Source: an uncultured Collinsella sp. (GTDB lineage Bacteria > Actinomycetota > Coriobacteriia > Coriobacteriales > Coriobacteriaceae). Taken from it: a stretch of DNA of 16,227 nucleotides. The notes beneath the pieces were generated by a model. The model saw only the letters and a program-made list of their open reading frames with translations. It was not told the origin of the DNA and made no database searches. Below are positions 13,883-16,227 of the stretch, piece after piece. The position numbers were made by a program, and so were the translations under genes. The stretch covers positions 1 through 16,227 of the forward strand of contig CAUBGU010000031.1 of assembly GCA_958435545.1 (NCBI GenBank), in the 5' to 3' direction. The first letter of the stretch is position 1. Each line of letters begins with the position of its first letter.

Positions 13883-15217
13883 ATGAGCACACAGACCGAG
13901 TCCAAGCTTGTCACGCAAATCGACTTCGCCCGCGCCGGACAGATCACGCCGCAGATGAAGGAAGTCGCCGAGCGCGAGCATCGCGACCCCGAGTACATCC
14001 GCGAGCGCGTGGCCGACGGCCGCATCGCCATTCCCGCCAACATCGTGCACATCAAAAAGGGCATGCGCGCCTTTGGTGTCGGCGAGGGCCTGTCCACCAA
14101 GGTCAACGTGAACTTGGGCATCTCGGGCGACAAGGCCGATGCCGCCGAGGAATGGAAGAAGGTCAAGATCGCTGAGGACTTTGGCGCCGACGCCATCATG
14201 GACCTCTCCAACTCGGGCAAGACGCGCCAGTTCCGCCAGCAGCTCATCGACGAGACGCCGCTCATGGTAGGCACCGTCCCCATGTACGACGCCATCGGCT
14301 ACATGGAAAAGCCGCTGGTCAAGCTCACCAAGGACGACCTGTTCGAGGTCGTGCGCGCGCACGCCGAGGACGGCGTGGACTTTATGACCATTCACTGCGG
14401 CATCAACAAGTCGGTCACCAAGACCTTTAAGGAGACCGGTCGCCTGATGAACATCGTCAGCCGCGGCGGCTCGCTGCTGTTTGGCTGGATGGAGGTCACC
14501 GGCAACGAAAACCCCTTCTACGAGTACTTTGACGAGCTGCTCGAGATTTGCCACGAATACGACGTGACGATTTCGCTCGGCGACTCCTGCCGCCCGGGCT
14601 GCCTCTACGACTCCAACGACGCCACCGAGACCGCCGAGATGATCGAGCTGGGCAAGCTGTGCAAGCGCGCCTGGGCAGCCGGCGTCCAGGTCATGGTCGA
14701 GGGCCCGGGTCACATGGCGCTTGACGAGATCGCTGCCAACATGAAGCTACAGAAGCGCCTGTGCCACAACGCCCCGTTCTATGTGCTCGGGCCGCTGGTG
14801 ACCGATATCGGCGTGGGTTACGACCACATCACCGCTGCCATCGGCGGCGCCATCTCCGCCAGCTCCGGTGCCGACTTCCTGTGCTACGTGACACCAGCCG
14901 AGCACCTGTGCCTGCCTAACGCTCAGGATGTGCTCGACGGCCTCATGGCCACCAAGATCGCCGCACACGCCGCCGATATCGCCAAAAAGGTGCCCCACGC
15001 CCGCGACATGGATGACAAGATGGGCCAGGCACGCCGCAAGCTCGACTGGGACGCCATGTGGAAGTGCGCGCTTGACCCGGTCACCGGCAAGAAGCGCTAC
15101 GAGGAATCCCCTGCCGCCACCGAGGGCACTTGCACCATGTGTGGCAAGATGTGCGCCGTCCGCACCGTTAACAAGGTGTTCGAAGGCACGACGATCGACC
15201 TCGGCATGGAGGACTAA
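13883..15217 (+). CDS. thiC: Phosphomethylpyrimidine synthase (HMP-P synthase)
   Basis: The 444-residue radical SAM enzyme converts aminoimidazole ribotide (AIR) into 4-amino-5-hydroxymethyl-2-methylpyrimidine phosphate for thiamine synthesis. Conserved parts include NVNLGISG, TVPMYDA, FMTIHCGI, SRGGSLL, SLGDSCRPGC, EGPGH (273-277), GYDHITAAIGGA and YVTPAEHL (335-342). The C-terminal Fe-S motif is CTMCGKMC (Cys417, Cys420, Cys424), spaced CX2CX3C, not the CX2CX4C of E. coli ThiC. It is the short type, lacking the N-terminal extension of the roughly 630-residue E. coli enzyme. The ATG at 13883 begins MSTQTESK and uses the Shine-Dalgarno inside the TPP riboswitch. thiD follows 178 bases downstream. 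Confidence 0.97.
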   Translation: MSTQTESKLVTQIDFARAGQITPQMKEVAEREHRDPEYIRERVADGRIAIPANIVHIKKGMRAFGVGEGLSTKVNVNLGISGDKADAAEEWKKVKIAEDFGADAIMDLSNSGKTRQFRQQLIDETPLMVGTVPMYDAIGYMEKPLVKLTKDDLFEVVRAHAEDGVDFMTIHCGINKSVTKTFKETGRLMNIVSRGGSLLFGWMEVTGNENPFYEYFDELLEICHEYDVTISLGDSCRPGCLYDSNDATETAEMIELGKLCKRAWAAGVQVMVEGPGHMALDEIAANMKLQKRLCHNAPFYVLGPLVTDIGVGYDHITAAIGGAISASSGADFLCYVTPAEHLCLPNAQDVLDGLMATKIAAHAADIAKKVPHARDMDDKMGQARRKLDWDAMWKCALDPVTGKKRYEESPAATEGTCTMCGKMCAVRTVNKVFEGTTIDLGMED

Positions 15218-15308
15218 CTCGTCACCGGAGCCACAAACGGCCACAAGGTGTTCGTCAATTGTTGACATGTGAACATTTGCCTGCATTTGCGTAAAAATTG
15301 CATCTCGC
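15218..15308. other. thiC-thiD spacer with imperfect palindromes
   Basis: GTCAA-TTG-TTGAC (15254-15266) is an inverted repeat, and 15260-15275 (TGTTGACATGTGAACA) is a 16-base palindrome with one mismatched pair. They overlap and include a perfect TTGACA at 15262-15267 that has no -10 at a suitable distance. They may be a regulator site. No second TPP aptamer is present before thiD. Confidence 0.3.
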
Positions 15309-15343
15309 GCCCGGGTTCGGCATATCGCCGGCCCGGGCATCTT
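15309..15343 (+). terminator. Hairpin after thiC (possible terminator)
   Basis: GCCCGGG (15309-15315) pairs with 15332-15338, with a nested CGGC/GCCG, followed by ATCTTTAT. The T-tract is short, so termination may be partial. Confidence 0.5.
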
Positions 15344-15349
15344 TATAAT
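15344..15349 (+). promoter_or_regulatory. Perfect TATAAT -10 before thiD
   Basis: A consensus TATAAT immediately follows the hairpin and would start transcription near 15356, about 40 bases before the thiD ATG. There is no recognisable -35, so thiD may have its own weak promoter in addition to readthrough from thiC. Confidence 0.4.
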
Positions 15350-15395
15350 GCGGGGTAAAAGACCCATTTGAATCCGACCGGACAAGGGAGCGAAC

Positions 15396-16226
15396 ATGGA
15401 TCACAGTAAGGTACCAGCCGTTCTATCCATCGCAGGATCCGATTCCAGCGGTGGCGCCGGCATTCAGGCAGACATCAAGACCATCACGGCGCACCGTCTG
15501 TATGCCGAAACAGCCATCACGGCCATCACCGCACAAAACACGCTCGGTGTCACCGCCGTGCAGAATGTCTCCCCGGATATTGTCGCGGCGCAGATCGATG
15601 CCGTCTTTGACGATATCCGACCCAGCGCCGTCAAGATCGGCATGGTTTCCTCTGCTGAGATTATCGAGGTTATCGCCGACCGCCTGAGCGCTTGGAACGC
15701 GACAAACGTGGTCGTCGACCCCGTCATGGTAGCCACCTCGGGCGCACGGCTGATTGCCGAAGATGCCGCCGAGGCGCTCACACGTCGCCTGTTCCCGTTG
15801 GCGACCGTCATCACGCCCAACATTCCCGAGGCCATGGCGCTGCTCGACTACGAGGTCGATTCCGAGCGCACGCAGCAAAACGCTGCCATGCTCCTCACCC
15901 GCCGCTTTGGCTGCGCGTCCCTCGTTAAGGGCGGGCATTTTGTCAACGAGGCCAACGATGTGCTAGCAGAGCCCGCGCCGCTCGATGACGAGGGCAACCA
16001 CCTGGGCGATCCGCTCACCACGTGGTTCCGCCATAAGCGCATCGAGACCGGTAACACGCATGGCACCGGCTGCACGCTCTCGTCCGCCATCGCCTGTGCG
16101 CTGGCGCAGGGCATGGATCTTGCCGACGCCATCAATGCCGGCAAGGCCTACCTAACGGGCGCTCTCGCCGCCGGCTTTGACATGGGCAAAGGCTCCGGCC
16201 CCGTCAACCACATGTGGCAGTACTGA
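15396..16226 (+). CDS. thiD: Hydroxymethylpyrimidine / phosphomethylpyrimidine kinase
   Basis: The 276-residue ribokinase-fold enzyme phosphorylates HMP-P, the ThiC product, to HMP-PP for joining to the thiazole. Family marks are LSIAGSDSSGGAGIQADIKT (10-29), AITAQNTLGV, KIGMV, VVVDPVMVATSG (105-116), ITPNIPEA (139-146), SLVKGGH and ETGNTHGTGCTLSSAIA, with the anion-hole GTGC at 223-226 including catalytic Cys226. The ATG has AAGGGAG five bases upstream. The stop at 16224-16226 is one base before the window edge, so the gene is complete, and further thi genes could follow outside. PdxK-like pyridoxine kinase activity is a known overlap of this family, but the neighbour thiC favours the thiamine role. 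Confidence 0.95.
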   Translation: MDHSKVPAVLSIAGSDSSGGAGIQADIKTITAHRLYAETAITAITAQNTLGVTAVQNVSPDIVAAQIDAVFDDIRPSAVKIGMVSSAEIIEVIADRLSAWNATNVVVDPVMVATSGARLIAEDAAEALTRRLFPLATVITPNIPEAMALLDYEVDSERTQQNAAMLLTRRFGCASLVKGGHFVNEANDVLAEPAPLDDEGNHLGDPLTTWFRHKRIETGNTHGTGCTLSSAIACALAQGMDLADAINAGKAYLTGALAAGFDMGKGSGPVNHMWQY

Positions 16227-16227
16227 G

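Noticed and set aside
13712..14713. Long N-terminal extension of the membrane-protein frame through thiC
   Set aside because: It is antisense to thiC and the TPP riboswitch; the ATG at 13711 has GGGGAGG just upstream.
1..16227. tRNA, rRNA, CRISPR, insertion sequence, prophage or toxin-antitoxin modules
   Set aside because: None of the expected conserved sequences, repeat arrays or protein families was seen on either strand.

Overview
The window is a GC-rich (about 60% by eye), gene-dense stretch of bacterial chromosome. It carries housekeeping and biosynthetic genes, with no phage, insertion-sequence, CRISPR, rRNA or tRNA signal. Codon use, TACGAT-type -10 elements and the style of the proteins suggest a gut actinobacterium of the Coriobacteriia (Collinsella-like). 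That placement is an inference and was not tested by any search.

Layout. Bases 1-84 hold the last codons of an unidentified + strand gene, which meets tail to tail with a CyuA-type L-cysteine desulfidase (85-1404, -). Then come rpiB (+) and ndk (-), separated by two strong terminators, one for each. A 385-base gap leads to the arginine genes on the - strand: argH (3085-4515), a 56-codon small ORF with a strong ribosome-binding site (4634-4804), and argG (5044-6270). Upstream of argG is a long leader with a short arginine-rich ORF followed by a terminator-like hairpin, which is probably an arginine attenuator. Next are a HAD-IIB phosphatase (6825-7652, +), a 126-base element with perfect 32-base inverted repeats, DNA polymerase I (7922-10672, -), a divergent M18 aminopeptidase (10839-12236, +), a second compound palindrome, and yaaA (12340-13149, +). 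A single-pass membrane protein of unknown function follows (13190-13711, -). The window ends with thiamine genes: a TPP riboswitch, thiC (13883-15217, +) and thiD (15396-16226, +).

How the genes work together. ArgG and ArgH catalyse the last two steps of arginine synthesis, but they are not tightly coupled here: a terminator, a small ORF and a second leader lie between them. ThiC makes HMP-P and ThiD phosphorylates it to HMP-PP, the pyrimidine half of thiamine. The riboswitch senses the end product and its 3' conserved bases also form the thiC Shine-Dalgarno sequence. The other genes look like independent transcription units bounded by terminators.

No clearly new multi-gene system is visible. 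The best candidates for something undescribed are regulatory or structural: the argG leader, the two compound palindromes (7660-7785 and 12250-12316) and the small ORF between argG and argH.
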